Source: Ktedonobacteraceae bacterium
Lineage (GTDB): Bacteria; Chloroflexota; Ktedonobacteria; Ktedonobacterales; Ktedonobacteraceae
DNA length: 64,000 nucleotides
Assembly: GCA_035653615.1 (NCBI GenBank)
Contig: DASRBN010000018.1
Coordinates: 49,595 to 113,594, forward strand
Direction of reading: 5' to 3'
Every line of letters starts with the position of its first letter. The first letter of the stretch is position 1. The position numbers were made by a program, and so were the translations under genes. The notes beneath the pieces were generated by a model, which had not been told where the DNA came from, searched no databases, and saw only the letters and a list, made by a program, of their open reading frames with translations. This document shows positions 51,651-64,000 of this stretch, one piece after another.

Positions 51651-51945
51651 GACCGTCCATTTATCGTGGGAGCGTACCCTGCTGGTCGCCCGTTGCCGGA
51701 ACGGAAATAATGCGCAACCTCCGTAGGGACAGCGCTTTGTGCCTGTCCTCGCCGGGCGCCCTGACAATAGTACCACCCTGTGGGAATTTGCCAGCATGTT
51801 TTGGTATTATAGATTGGGCAATCGTCTTTGTATTCTACCGTGGGGTCGTGTTTGTGGGAGGATCAAAAATAGATCGTACACGTAGCACAAGTCTCAAGTA
51901 ACCGCATTGCGAACGCACAGTTGGCGCGGCTAGCGGTTACTTTTC
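51651..51945. other. Remainder of the gap before rpoB
   Basis: A short palindromic segment (GGGACAGCGC ... CCTGTCC, 51728-51748) resembles the start of repeat-type elements (preceded by CCGTAG). No gene is supported: open frames here have no ribosome sites and unprotein-like composition. rplKAJL, usual neighbours of rpoB, are not present upstream. Confidence 0.45.
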
Positions 51946-51973
51946 TTGTCATAGTGCAATTATCTTTTATACG
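51946..51973 (+). promoter_or_regulatory. Candidate promoter of the rpoB operon
   Basis: TTGTCA, 16-base spacer, TATACG, about 90 bases before the rpoB ATG. It is the best hexamer pair in this AT-rich stretch; the spacer is one base short of ideal. Confidence 0.4.
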
Positions 51974-52062
51974 TTTTCTCGTTTCATGGTTCGGGTAATC
52001 ACCCGCCTCAATCAATCCCGGCCTACCACCGTGGGCCATTCTGTGAGAGGAGAACTTTACCT

Positions 52063-55000
52063 ATGTCCGTTACTACCAGGGCAGTCACGCTGCCGGAGCG
52101 CGTCTCATTCGCGCGCATTCCCGACATCCGCCCCATGCCCGGCCTGATCCAGATTCAGCTTGATTCCTTTGAATGGTTTAAGAAAGAAGGTCTGCGCGAA
52201 CTCTTTGACGAAATCTCTCCTATTGAAGACTTTACCGGCAAAAATCTGAAACTCGAATTTATCGTCCCACCCGAGCCTTTCGGTAAGCCCAAATATACTG
52301 AGGACGAGTGCCGCGACCGCGACGCCACCTACAATGCGCCGCTCACCGTCAAGGCCCGCCTCACCAATAAAGAAACCGGCGAAATCATCGAGAAGGACAT
52401 CTTCATGGGGGACTTTCCCCTCATGACCAAACAGGGTACCTTCATCATCAATGGCGCTGAGCGCGTCGTTGTCAGCCAGCTCGTTCGCTCCCCCGGCGTC
52501 TACTTCACCGCCGACGAGGATGCCACGACTGGCCGTAAGCTCTATGCTGCCAAACTCATCCCTGGCCGCGGCGCCTGGCTTGAGTTCGAAACCAGCAACA
52601 AAAACTTGCTCACCGTCAAAATCGACCGCAAGCGCAAGCTGCCGGTCACAACCCTGCTGCGCGCCATCGCCTCCCTCGCTAAAGAGCAGTGGTATGGCGA
52701 ACAGTTGGACCTCACCAGCGATCAGGGCATCCTCGACGCCTTCCGCGATGTGGATACCGATCCTAATGTGCGCTACATCCAGGCCACGCTCGACCGCGAT
52801 CCCGTCAAACGCGAGGACGAGGCCCTGCTCGAACTCTATAAAAAAATGCGCCCCGGCGATCCGGCCACCATTGACAACGCCCGCGCGCTGGTCAAGAACA
52901 TGTTCTTTAACGGTCGTCGCTACGACCTCGGCAGCGTCGGACGCTATAAGCTCAATCGCAAGCTCGATCTCTCGGTGCCGCAGAGCCACCGCATCCTTAC
53001 CCAGGATGACCTGGTCAACATCATTCGTCGCCTGGTGCAGTTGAACAACGGCCATGGCCGCAAAGATGACATCGACCACCTCGGCAACCGCCGCGTGCGC
53101 TGCGTCGGCGAACTGATTCAAAGCCAGTTCCGCGTTGGCCTGCTGCGTATGGAGCGCGTCGTGAAAGAGCGCATGAGCATCCAGGAGCCAGGACAGGCCA
53201 CGCCCAACGCGCTCATCAATATCCGGCCCGTCGTCGCCGCTATGAAGGAATTCTTCGGCGGCAGCCAGCTCTCGCAGTTTATGGATCAGACCAACGCCCT
53301 GGCGGAAATCGGTCATAAGCGCCGTCTCTCCGCCCTTGGCCCCGGTGGTCTCTCCCGCGAGCGCGCCGGTTTCGATGTCCGTGACGTGCATCGCTCGCAC
53401 TATGGTCGCATCTGTCCTATCGAGACGCCTGAAGGCCCCAATATCGGCCTCATCGGCAACCTCGCAACCTATGGTCAGATCAACCCCTACGGCTTCATCG
53501 AAACGCCGTATCGCAAGGTCTATAAACGCCTGCGGGCCGATGACCCGGCCTTGATCGGTCGCGAATTCCGTGGCGTCATCGGACACGAAAACGAAGATGT
53601 CAAAACTCCCGATGGCGAAGTCATCATACCGGCTCGCACTCGCCCCCGCATCGACGAGCGCCTGTTCGCTCGCCTGCAGGAAGCAGTAGGCAGCGCCGAA
53701 GTGCGTATCAAACCTTTCGTCACGCACGAAGTCGATTATCGCACCGCCGACGACGAAGAAAATTTCTGGATCGCTCAGGCCAACGCCAGGCTGACTGATA
53801 ACGGCGAATTCGTCGAAGAGCGCGTCCTCGCCCGTTACCAGGGTGACTTCGTCATGGACAGCGCCGACAAAATGGACTACATGGATGTCAGCCCGCGCCA
53901 GACCGTCAGTGTCGCTACCGCGCTCATCCCGTTCCTGGAGCATGACGACGTAAACCGCGCGCTTATGGGCGCCAACATGCAGCGCCAGGCAGTACCGCTG
54001 CTGCGCCCGCAGTCGCCCATTTGCGGCACCGGCATCGAACGCCAGGTCGCCATCGACTCCGGCCAGGTCGCCGTCAGCGATGTTGACGGTGAGGTCGTCA
54101 GCGCCACTGCTCGCCAGATTCAGATCATCGACGAAGAGGGCGAATTGCATACCTATCGCCTGCGCAAATTTGTGCGGTCCAACGCCGGAACCTGCATCAA
54201 CCAGCGTCCCATCGTGCGCAAGGGTGACTACGTGAGAGCAGGCGAGGTCATCGCCGACGGCTCATCCACAGAACTGGGTGAACTCGCCCTCGGCCAGAAC
54301 ATCCTCGTCGCATTCATGAGTTGGGAAGGTGGCAACTTCGAAGACGCCATCCTCATCAGCGAACGTATCGTGCGTGAAGATCTCTTCACCTCGATCCATA
54401 TAGAAAAGTACGAAATCGACGCTCGCGACACCAAGCTCGGTCCCGAAGAAATCACCCGCGACATACCCAACGTCGGTGAAGAGGGACTGCGCAACCTCGA
54501 CGAGCGCGGCATCATCTATGTCGGCGCCGAAGTCGGCCCGCAGGACATCCTCGTCGGCAAAATCACGCCCAAAGGCGAGACCGAACTGACCGCCGAAGAA
54601 AAACTGCTGCGCGCCATCTTCGGTGAAAAAGCGCGTGAAGTCAAAGACACCTCATTGCGCGTGCCACACGGCGAGCGCGGCAAAGTCGTCGAGGTCAAAG
54701 TCTTCTCGCGTGATGCTGGCGACGAACTGCCGCCAGGTGTCAACCAGCTTGTGCGCGTCAGCATTGCCCAGAAGCGCAAGATCGGCGCCGGCGACAAAAT
54801 GGCCGGTCGCCACGGTAACAAAGGCGTCATCTCACGCGTGTTACCCATGGAAGATATGCCGTTCCTGCCAGATGGCACGCCGGTCGATATCATTCTGAAC
54901 CCGTTGGGCGTGCCTCACCGCATGAACATCGGCCAGATCATGGAAACGCACCTGGGCTGGGCCGCTCACGAACTCGGCTTCAAGATCGCCACTCCCGTCT

Positions 55001-55560
55001 TCGACGGAGCCAGCGAAGAGGACATCGAAGAAGTACTCATGCGCGCGGGCCTGCCCGCCACCGGCAAAGTGCAGTTGTTCGATGGGCGCACCGGCGAGCC
55101 GTTCGATAACCCGATTACCGTCGGCTACACCTACATGCTCAAGCTGGCGCACCTCGTCGAAGATAAGGTGCATGCCCGCTCGACCGGCCCATACAGCCTC
55201 ATCACCCAGCAGCCGCTCGGTGGTAAAGCACAGTTCGGCGGCCAGCGCTTCGGCGAAATGGAAGTCTGGGCGTTGGAAGCCTATGGCGCCGCCAACATCC
55301 TGCAAGAAATCCTGACCGTCAAATCCGACGATGTCGTAGGCCGTGTCAAAACCTACGAAGCCATCGTCAAAGGCGAAAACATCATGGAACCGGGCGTGCC
55401 CGAATCCTTTAAAGTCTTAGTAAAAGAGTTACAGAGCCTCGGCATCAATGTCGAAGTCCTCAACGAAGACGAGCAAAAAATTCAATTCGTCGAAGACACC
55501 TCCAACGATGTCATGCCCGAACTCGGCATCAATCTATCCGGTTTCGAAGGAGATCAATAA
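52063..55560 (+). CDS. rpoB: RNA polymerase beta subunit
   Basis: 1165 residues; GAGAGGAG precedes the ATG. Recognised by [21 protein letters not shown], the rifampicin-site region [55 protein letters not shown], and [15 protein letters not shown] near the active centre. Length is close to that of compact beta subunits (~1150-1200), without the large E. coli insertions. Rifampicin-contact residues Ser, Asp, His and Ser at the positions equivalent to 512, 516, 526 and 531 of E. coli are present. rpoC starts 14 bases after its stop. Confidence 0.98.
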   Translation: MSVTTRAVTLPERVSFARIPDIRPMPGLIQIQLDSFEWFKKEGLRELFDEISPIEDFTGKNLKLEFIVPPEPFGKPKYTEDECRDRDATYNAPLTVKARLTNKETGEIIEKDIFMGDFPLMTKQGTFIINGAERVVVSQLVRSPGVYFTADEDATTGRKLYAAKLIPGRGAWLEFETSNKNLLTVKIDRKRKLPVTTLLRAIASLAKEQWYGEQLDLTSDQGILDAFRDVDTDPNVRYIQATLDRDPVKREDEALLELYKKMRPGDPATIDNARALVKNMFFNGRRYDLGSVGRYKLNRKLDLSVPQSHRILTQDDLVNIIRRLVQLNNGHGRKDDIDHLGNRRVRCVGELIQSQFRVGLLRMERVVKERMSIQEPGQATPNALINIRPVVAAMKEFFGGSQLSQFMDQTNALAEIGHKRRLSALGPGGLSRERAGFDVRDVHRSHYGRICPIETPEGPNIGLIGNLATYGQINPYGFIETPYRKVYKRLRADDPALIGREFRGVIGHENEDVKTPDGEVIIPARTRPRIDERLFARLQEAVGSAEVRIKPFVTHEVDYRTADDEENFWIAQANARLTDNGEFVEERVLARYQGDFVMDSADKMDYMDVSPRQTVSVATALIPFLEHDDVNRALMGANMQRQAVPLLRPQSPICGTGIERQVAIDSGQVAVSDVDGEVVSATARQIQIIDEEGELHTYRLRKFVRSNAGTCINQRPIVRKGDYVRAGEVIADGSSTELGELALGQNILVAFMSWEGGNFEDAILISERIVREDLFTSIHIEKYEIDARDTKLGPEEITRDIPNVGEEGLRNLDERGIIYVGAEVGPQDILVGKITPKGETELTAEEKLLRAIFGEKAREVKDTSLRVPHGERGKVVEVKVFSRDAGDELPPGVNQLVRVSIAQKRKIGAGDKMAGRHGNKGVISRVLPMEDMPFLPDGTPVDIILNPLGVPHRMNIGQIMETHLGWAAHELGFKIATPVFDGASEEDIEEVLMRAGLPATGKVQLFDGRTGEPFDNPITVGYTYMLKLAHLVEDKVHARSTGPYSLITQQPLGGKAQFGGQRFGEMEVWALEAYGAANILQEILTVKSDDVVGRVKTYEAIVKGENIMEPGVPESFKVLVKELQSLGINVEVLNEDEQKIQFVEDTSNDVMPELGINLSGFEGDQ

Positions 55561-55574
55561 AAAAGGAGTAACTG

Positions 55575-59903
<4,329 letters not shown>

Positions 59904-59933
59904 TATCATAAGGTTCTGCAAACAAGTGATAAT

Positions 59934-59955
59934 GGGCGCGGTGAACTCCGCGCCC
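59934..59955 (+). terminator. Hairpin between rpoC and rpsL
   Basis: GGGCGCG pairs with CGCGCCC around GTGAACTC, followed by TGTTCTAAG. The U-tract is weak, so it may attenuate rather than fully stop transcription, or mark the end of the rpoBC segment. Confidence 0.4.
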
Positions 59956-60027
59956 TGTTCTAAGTGTCGGGCACAGCAATGCGCCCGGTTATCATTCTAA
60001 AAAATAAGCATAGGGAGAAATTATCCA

Positions 60028-60477
60028 TTGCCGACGATCAATCAATTGATCCGTAAGGGCCGCTCGCAAAAGAAGGAAAAAGTCAAGGCCCCGGCGCTGC
60101 TGTACTCCTACAACGCGCTGAAAAACCGGACTTCGCGCCTGAAAGGCTCGCCTCAGAAACGTGGCGTTTGCACTCAGGTGCGTACCATGACGCCCAAAAA
60201 GCCGAACTCGGCAATGCGCAAAATTGCCCGCGTTCGCTTAAGCAACCAGATGGAAGTGACGGCCTACATCCCTGGTGAAGGGCACAATTTACAGGAACAC
60301 TCCGTCGTCCTCATCCGTGGTGGCCGCGTGAAAGATTTGCCTAGCGTCCGCTATCACATCGTCCGCGGTACTCTGGATAGCGATGGAGTCGCAAAACGCC
60401 GTCGTGGCCGCTCCAAATATGGAGCCAAACGGCCAAAACCCGGACAGGCCGCCGCCGCTAAGGGCGGTAGGAAGTAA
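60028..60477 (+). CDS. rpsL: Ribosomal protein S12
   Basis: 149 residues from TTG, with GGGAGAAA upstream; the reading [12 protein letters not shown] is the standard S12 N-terminus, which fixes the start. Decoding-site loops [11 protein letters not shown] and [19 protein letters not shown] carry the lysines at which streptomycin resistance arises, unmutated. Gly is replaced by Ser in the second loop (DLPSV against the common DLPGV). A basic Ala/Lys tail ([12 protein letters not shown]) makes it longer than the usual ~124. Confidence 0.97.
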   Translation: MPTINQLIRKGRSQKKEKVKAPALLYSYNALKNRTSRLKGSPQKRGVCTQVRTMTPKKPNSAMRKIARVRLSNQMEVTAYIPGEGHNLQEHSVVLIRGGRVKDLPSVRYHIVRGTLDSDGVAKRRRGRSKYGAKRPKPGQAAAAKGGRK

Positions 60478-60826
60478 AATGTGGTAGGCGAAATACAGCG
60501 TCTACCCGAACGATACCACCTGAACGCCTCAGGTAGGTCGGCAAATCGGAATCATCAGAGAGGCGAAAGCTTAACATCAATATTCGCCTCTTCTTGATGA
60601 GTGTCGAGTGTCCTCCTGTGTATCGATCTTACCTTCTTCTGTGTCTTAAAGAAGGTACTGCACGCTGGATAGGCACTCGCGCCAGGCGTCCGCGTAGAGA
60701 TTGTTGCGCGCCGGTTGACCACAGGGTCTCCGGTCCCAGACAATCTAGCGACGCCTTTTGTGGTGTTTACGGACTGAGAGAGCTTGCAAGAGAAACGACT
60801 CAAGCAATAAGGAAGGCAGGCAGACT
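60478..60826 (+). other. Long gap between rpsL and rpsG
   Basis: 349 bases where the two genes are usually within ~20-100. A 9-bp hairpin (AGAGGCGAA/TTCGCCTCT, 60559-60591) followed by TCTTGATG may be a weak terminator. No gene or repeat-family copy is seen. It could hold a separate promoter for rpsG-fusA, but no hexamer pair is convincing. Confidence 0.5.
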
Positions 60827-61297
60827 TTGCCAAGACGTAAAAAAGTGGTGCGGCGGCCAGACGTGCCGGACGCAAAATTTAAGAGCCGGAACGTATCCCG
60901 TTTCATTGGTAAGTTAATGTTGGATGGAAAACGCAGCCTTGCCGAGCGTATCCTCTATGATGCTTTCGATACGATTGAGGCGCGGCAGAAGCGTCCCCCG
61001 CTTGATGTGTTCGAGCAGGCGCTCAAAAATGCCACGCCCACCCTGGAAGTAAAACCCCGCCGCGTCGGTGGCTCAACCTACCAGGTTCCCGTAGATATTC
61101 GTAGAGAGCGCGGCAACGCACTCGCTATGCGCTGGCTCATTCGCTCAGCACGTTCGCGTACCGGCAAAAGCATGGCGGAAAAGCTCGCCAGCGAACTCAT
61201 GGACGCTGCCGCCGGGCAAGGCGCAACTATTAAGAAGCGTGAGGAGACGCACAAAATGGCCGAAAGTAATAAGGCTTTCGCCCATTACCGTTGGTAA
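60827..61297 (+). CDS. rpsG: Ribosomal protein S7
   Basis: 156 residues, exactly the usual length, from TTG with AAGGAAGG upstream. A longer frame begins 69 bases earlier but has no S7 homology. [59 protein letters not shown] and [18 protein letters not shown] are the standard S7 phrases. It binds the 3' domain of 16S rRNA. fusA begins six bases after the stop. Confidence 0.97.
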   Translation: MPRRKKVVRRPDVPDAKFKSRNVSRFIGKLMLDGKRSLAERILYDAFDTIEARQKRPPLDVFEQALKNATPTLEVKPRRVGGSTYQVPVDIRRERGNALAMRWLIRSARSRTGKSMAEKLASELMDAAAGQGATIKKREETHKMAESNKAFAHYRW

Positions 61298-61303
61298 CTA
61301 TAC

Positions 61304-63379
61304 ATGTCAAGAGAATTTCCACTCGAAAAAACCAGAAATATTGGTATTATAGCTCATATTGATGCCGGTAAGACGACCACGACCGAGCGCATCCTCTTCT
61401 ATACGAAGAAGATTCACCGTATGGGTGAGGTTCATGAGGGCGCTGCCACCATGGACTGGATGCCCCAGGAGCAGGAGCGCGGTATTACCATCACGTCCGC
61501 CGCTACCACCTGCTTCTGGCTCGATCATCGCATCAACATCATCGACACCCCCGGCCACGTCGATTTTACCGCCGAGGTCGAGCGCTCTCTACGTGTGCTC
61601 GATGGTGGCGTTGTGGTGTTTGATGCCGTCGCCGGCGTCGAACCACAATCTGAAACCGTATGGCGCCAGGCGAATAAGTATAACGTCCCTCGTATCTGCT
61701 TCGTGAATAAAATGGACCGCGTTGGTGCCGATTTCTGGCGCACGGTGGAAATGATCCGTGAGCGCCTTGGCGCCGTACCGGTCCCGATCCAGATACCGGT
61801 GGGGCAAGAAAGCAGCTTTAAAGGTTTTATAGATCTCATTGAGCAGCAGGCCGTTATCTTTACGGATGACCTGGGCACAAAATCCGAGCATACGCAGGTT
61901 CCAACAAGCATGGAGTCCGAGGTCGCGCAGCATCGGGAATTTCTGATCGAGCGTGTGGCCGAAACAGATGAGGAGTTGACCCTCAAGTATCTTGAGGGCG
62001 AGCCGATTACGAAAGAGGAGTTAATCGCGGCACTACGTCGCGCTACCATCGCTGGCACTCTGGTGCCGGTGCTTTGTGGCTCAGCCTTGAAGAACAAGGG
62101 CGTGCAGGCAATGCTGGATGCCGTCATTGCCTATCTTCCTTCTCCTCTCGATATCCCTGCTCCTACCGGCATCGATCCCGATACCGGTCAGGTCGTTACT
62201 CGCGAAGTAAGCGACGACGCACCTTTCAGCGCCCTCGCGTTCAAGATCGTCTCAGATCCTTTCGTTGGACGCCTGGCCTACTTGCGCGTCTATTCCGGCA
62301 CCCTCACAAAAGGTGCCGCCGTCCAGAATAGTACCAAGGACAAAACCGAACGTATCGGACGACTGCTGCGTATGCACGCCAATCACCGCGAGGATATCGA
62401 TGAAATCCGCGCCGGTGATATCTGTGCCGCCGTTGGACTGCGCAATACCTTTACCGGCGATACCTTGTGCGCCGCGCAAGCCCCTATTATCCTGGAAGCG
62501 ATCAGTTTCCCGGAGCCGGTCATTGAAATCGCTATCGAACCGAAGACACGCGCGGACCAGGATAAAATGGCAATTGCCTTGAATAAATTGGCGGAAGAAG
62601 ACCCCACATTCCAGTTGCGTACCGATGTGGAAACCGGCCAGACGATCATCCGCGGTATGGGTGAACTGCACCTCGAAGTGATTGTTGATCGCCTGTTCCG
62701 CGAATTCAAGGTCGAGGCAAATGTGGGCCGCCCGCAGGTCGCCTATCGAGAGACCATCACGCGCGAAGCCCAGGCTCAAGGCAAACATGTCCGTCAGACT
62801 GGCGGCCATGGCCAATACGGTGACGTATGGATCCGCGTGGCCCCCAACGAGCGTGGCAAGGGCTTTGAGTTCATCAATGCCATCGTCGGCGGCGTGATAC
62901 CCAAGGAATATATCAAACCTGTTGAAAATGGTATTCGCGAGACATTGGAAAATGGTATAATTGCCGGCTATCCAATGATCGATGTGAAAGCCACACTGTA
63001 TGATGGGTCATACCACGAGGTTGACTCAAGTGAAATGGCCTTCAAGACCGCCGGTTCGCTGGCAATCAAAGAGGCCGTTCGCAAAGCAGCTCCAATCCTA
63101 CTTGAACCGGTGATGTTGGTAGAGGTAACCACTTCAGAAGAATTCTATGGTGACGTAATTGGTGATCTCAATCGTCGCCGTGGAACTATCCTGGGTATGG
63201 ATAATCGAGGATCAATGGTGGTAGTGCGAGGCCATGTTCCCCTCGCCGAAATGTTCGGCTACGTGAATGACCTCCGTTCAATGACCAGCGGTCGCGCCAA
63301 CTATTCGATGGAGTTTGCACACTACGATCCGGTGCCGCGAGGCATCGGCGATACAATTATCGCCAAAGCGACTCGCTAA
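61304..63379 (+). CDS. fusA: Elongation factor G
   Basis: 691 residues, normal length. GTPase motifs [36 protein letters not shown] and [11 protein letters not shown]; switch I region [15 protein letters not shown]. Domain IV motif [12 protein letters not shown] and the C-terminal [20 protein letters not shown] complete it. It drives translocation on the ribosome. It is close to rpsG, as in the classical str operon. A repeat-filled gap follows before tuf. Confidence 0.98.
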   Translation: MSREFPLEKTRNIGIIAHIDAGKTTTTERILFYTKKIHRMGEVHEGAATMDWMPQEQERGITITSAATTCFWLDHRINIIDTPGHVDFTAEVERSLRVLDGGVVVFDAVAGVEPQSETVWRQANKYNVPRICFVNKMDRVGADFWRTVEMIRERLGAVPVPIQIPVGQESSFKGFIDLIEQQAVIFTDDLGTKSEHTQVPTSMESEVAQHREFLIERVAETDEELTLKYLEGEPITKEELIAALRRATIAGTLVPVLCGSALKNKGVQAMLDAVIAYLPSPLDIPAPTGIDPDTGQVVTREVSDDAPFSALAFKIVSDPFVGRLAYLRVYSGTLTKGAAVQNSTKDKTERIGRLLRMHANHREDIDEIRAGDICAAVGLRNTFTGDTLCAAQAPIILEAISFPEPVIEIAIEPKTRADQDKMAIALNKLAEEDPTFQLRTDVETGQTIIRGMGELHLEVIVDRLFREFKVEANVGRPQVAYRETITREAQAQGKHVRQTGGHGQYGDVWIRVAPNERGKGFEFINAIVGGVIPKEYIKPVENGIRETLENGIIAGYPMIDVKATLYDGSYHEVDSSEMAFKTAGSLAIKEAVRKAAPILLEPVMLVEVTTSEEFYGDVIGDLNRRRGTILGMDNRGSMVVVRGHVPLAEMFGYVNDLRSMTSGRANYSMEFAHYDPVPRGIGDTIIAKATR

Positions 63380-63399
63380 AGCGCACCGCGATAACAACG

Positions 63400-63559
63400 T
63401 TTGATGAAATAAACCGGCAACAGACGGATAAATCGACGATGGGTGCGATCAACCGTCCCATAGGGTCGTAGGCCCCGATTGATCGCGGGCAGCGCCGATT
63501 TATCGGCCCCCGGCGGAATTACCTGATAATTTCGTCAAAATCGACTATTCGGCCCTACC
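63400..63559. repeat. Two repeat family A copies, inverted to each other, between fusA and tuf
   Basis: A left inverted copy (TTTGATGAAATAAACCGGC ... GATCAACCGTCCC) joins a right forward copy (GGCCCCGATTGATCGCGGGC, TTTATCGGCCCCC, AATTTCGTCAAAATCGAC, CGGCCCTACC). The copies are more diverged than those at 28 or 32 kb. They fill most of the first half of the 345-base gap and may separate tuf transcription from fusA. Confidence 0.75.
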
Positions 63560-63724
63560 CGGTGCCGAAATCAGAGGCACGGCCTACCGGGTATCGTACT
63601 GCTATCTTTTAAAGTTTGTCCAGCATGCAGACTGGATGAGGAGTAAAGACAAAGAGTGTGCTGTCGCAAAGGTGCAACCTCTGAGCACAGATGCACTGAG
63701 CACAATGGAGGATGACAAACTCTT
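63560..63724 (+). other. Leader region of tuf
   Basis: An 8-bp inverted pair (TACCCGGT at 63556 and ACCGGGTA at 63586) lies at the left edge, directly after the repeats. No convincing promoter pair was found; a ribosome site GGAGGATGAC is present upstream of the tuf ATG. Confidence 0.35.
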
Positions 63725-64000
63725 ATGGCAAAGAAGAAATTTGAGCGAACGAAACCGCATGTGAACGTGGGCACCATCGGCCATATCGACCATGGCAAGA
63801 CGACCTTGACGGCGGCGATCACCAAAGTGCTGGCCAAAGCCAACGCCGCCAACAAGTACATCGCTTTCGACCAGATCGACAAAGCGCCCGAGGAGCGCGA
63901 GCGCGGCATCACGATTGCCATTGCCCACGTCGAATATGAGACCGAGAAACGCCACTACGCGCACGTGGACTGCCCAGGACATGCCGACTACATCAAGAAC
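63725..64000 (+). CDS. tuf: Elongation factor Tu (3' end outside window)
   Basis: The first 92 codons are visible and the frame is open to the window edge. [30 protein letters not shown] (P loop), [17 protein letters not shown] (switch I to beta strand) and [11 protein letters not shown] (G3) are diagnostic. GGAGG lies upstream of the ATG. It delivers aminoacyl-tRNA to the ribosome. IAIAHVEYE replaces the commoner INTSHVEYE, a small variation. Confidence 0.97.
   Translation, partial: MAKKKFERTKPHVNVGTIGHIDHGKTTLTAAITKVLAKANAANKYIAFDQIDKAPEERERGITIAIAHVEYETEKRHYAHVDCPGHADYIKN

Noticed and set aside
51710..51901. 63-codon plus-strand frame before rpoB
   Set aside because: It begins at a repeat-like CCGTAGGGACAG region and shows no protein features; more likely leader DNA.
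52105..54150. 681-codon minus-strand open frame inside rpoB
   Set aside because: Antisense shadow of rpoB caused by codon bias; no start signal or domain.

Overview
The window looks like a chromosome segment from a Chloroflexota bacterium, most likely class Ktedonobacteria. This is inferred from several things: moderate-to-high GC, very large FtsX-type permeases, F420-type oxidoreductases, a Uma2 protein, a coiled-coil insertion in RpoC, and short palindromic repeats (family A begins CCGTAGGGGCCGAT, family B has the core TTCTGAGCGCAGCGAAGAAT). No rRNA, CRISPR array, insertion sequence or prophage is visible. Genus cannot be decided from the sequence alone.

Layout. 1-3.4 kb: tail of a DHA2 drug-exporter gene, two small SPW-like membrane proteins, an unknown protein behind a good promoter, and a PPOX-fold protein. 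3.7-10.5 kb (minus): a GPR1/FUN34/YaaH membrane protein, tRNA-Val and tRNA-Leu, then a compact run of ROK kinase, tlyA, aryl/acyl-CoA ligase, crotonase-like, NUDIX and MaoC-like genes. 10.6-17.3 kb (plus): alpha/beta hydrolase, membrane-fused sulfite-oxidase-like enzyme, ECF sigma plus zinc anti-sigma, a small zinc-ribbon protein, and an AT-richer pair (GT39-like glycosyltransferase, beta/gamma-crystallin-like protein). 17.4-24.3 kb (minus): sdhCDAB with a 55-nt palindrome between sdhD and sdhA, a repeat-rich gap, and a two-component system.

24.4-31.8 kb (plus) is a coherent beta-glucoside locus: a LacI regulator behind a near-consensus promoter followed by four tandem 12-bp operator-like units, a lipoprotein binding protein, two DppB/DppC-like permeases and a GH1 beta-glucosidase. 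The importer has no ATPase gene here. 31.8-39.0 kb holds a broken DinB-family gene, Uma2, ResB, an Rrf2-receiver-cysteine synthase group, a membrane protein and an F420-type LLM oxidoreductase.

39.4-50.8 kb is the most unusual block: three paralogous permeases of 1008-1046 residues with two ATPases, one of which carries an AbrB-like C-terminal domain. It ends in a perfect 34-bp-arm palindrome shared with the tail of a convergent gene. 52.0-64.0 kb is the transcription/translation core: rpoB, rpoC, rpsL, rpsG, fusA and the start of tuf, with a structured leader before rpoB and repeats between fusA and tuf.

A recurrent theme is small repeats touching genes. Repeats that begin CGTAGGGG supply the TAG stop of two transporter genes, and a related motif encodes part of another permease's N-terminus.
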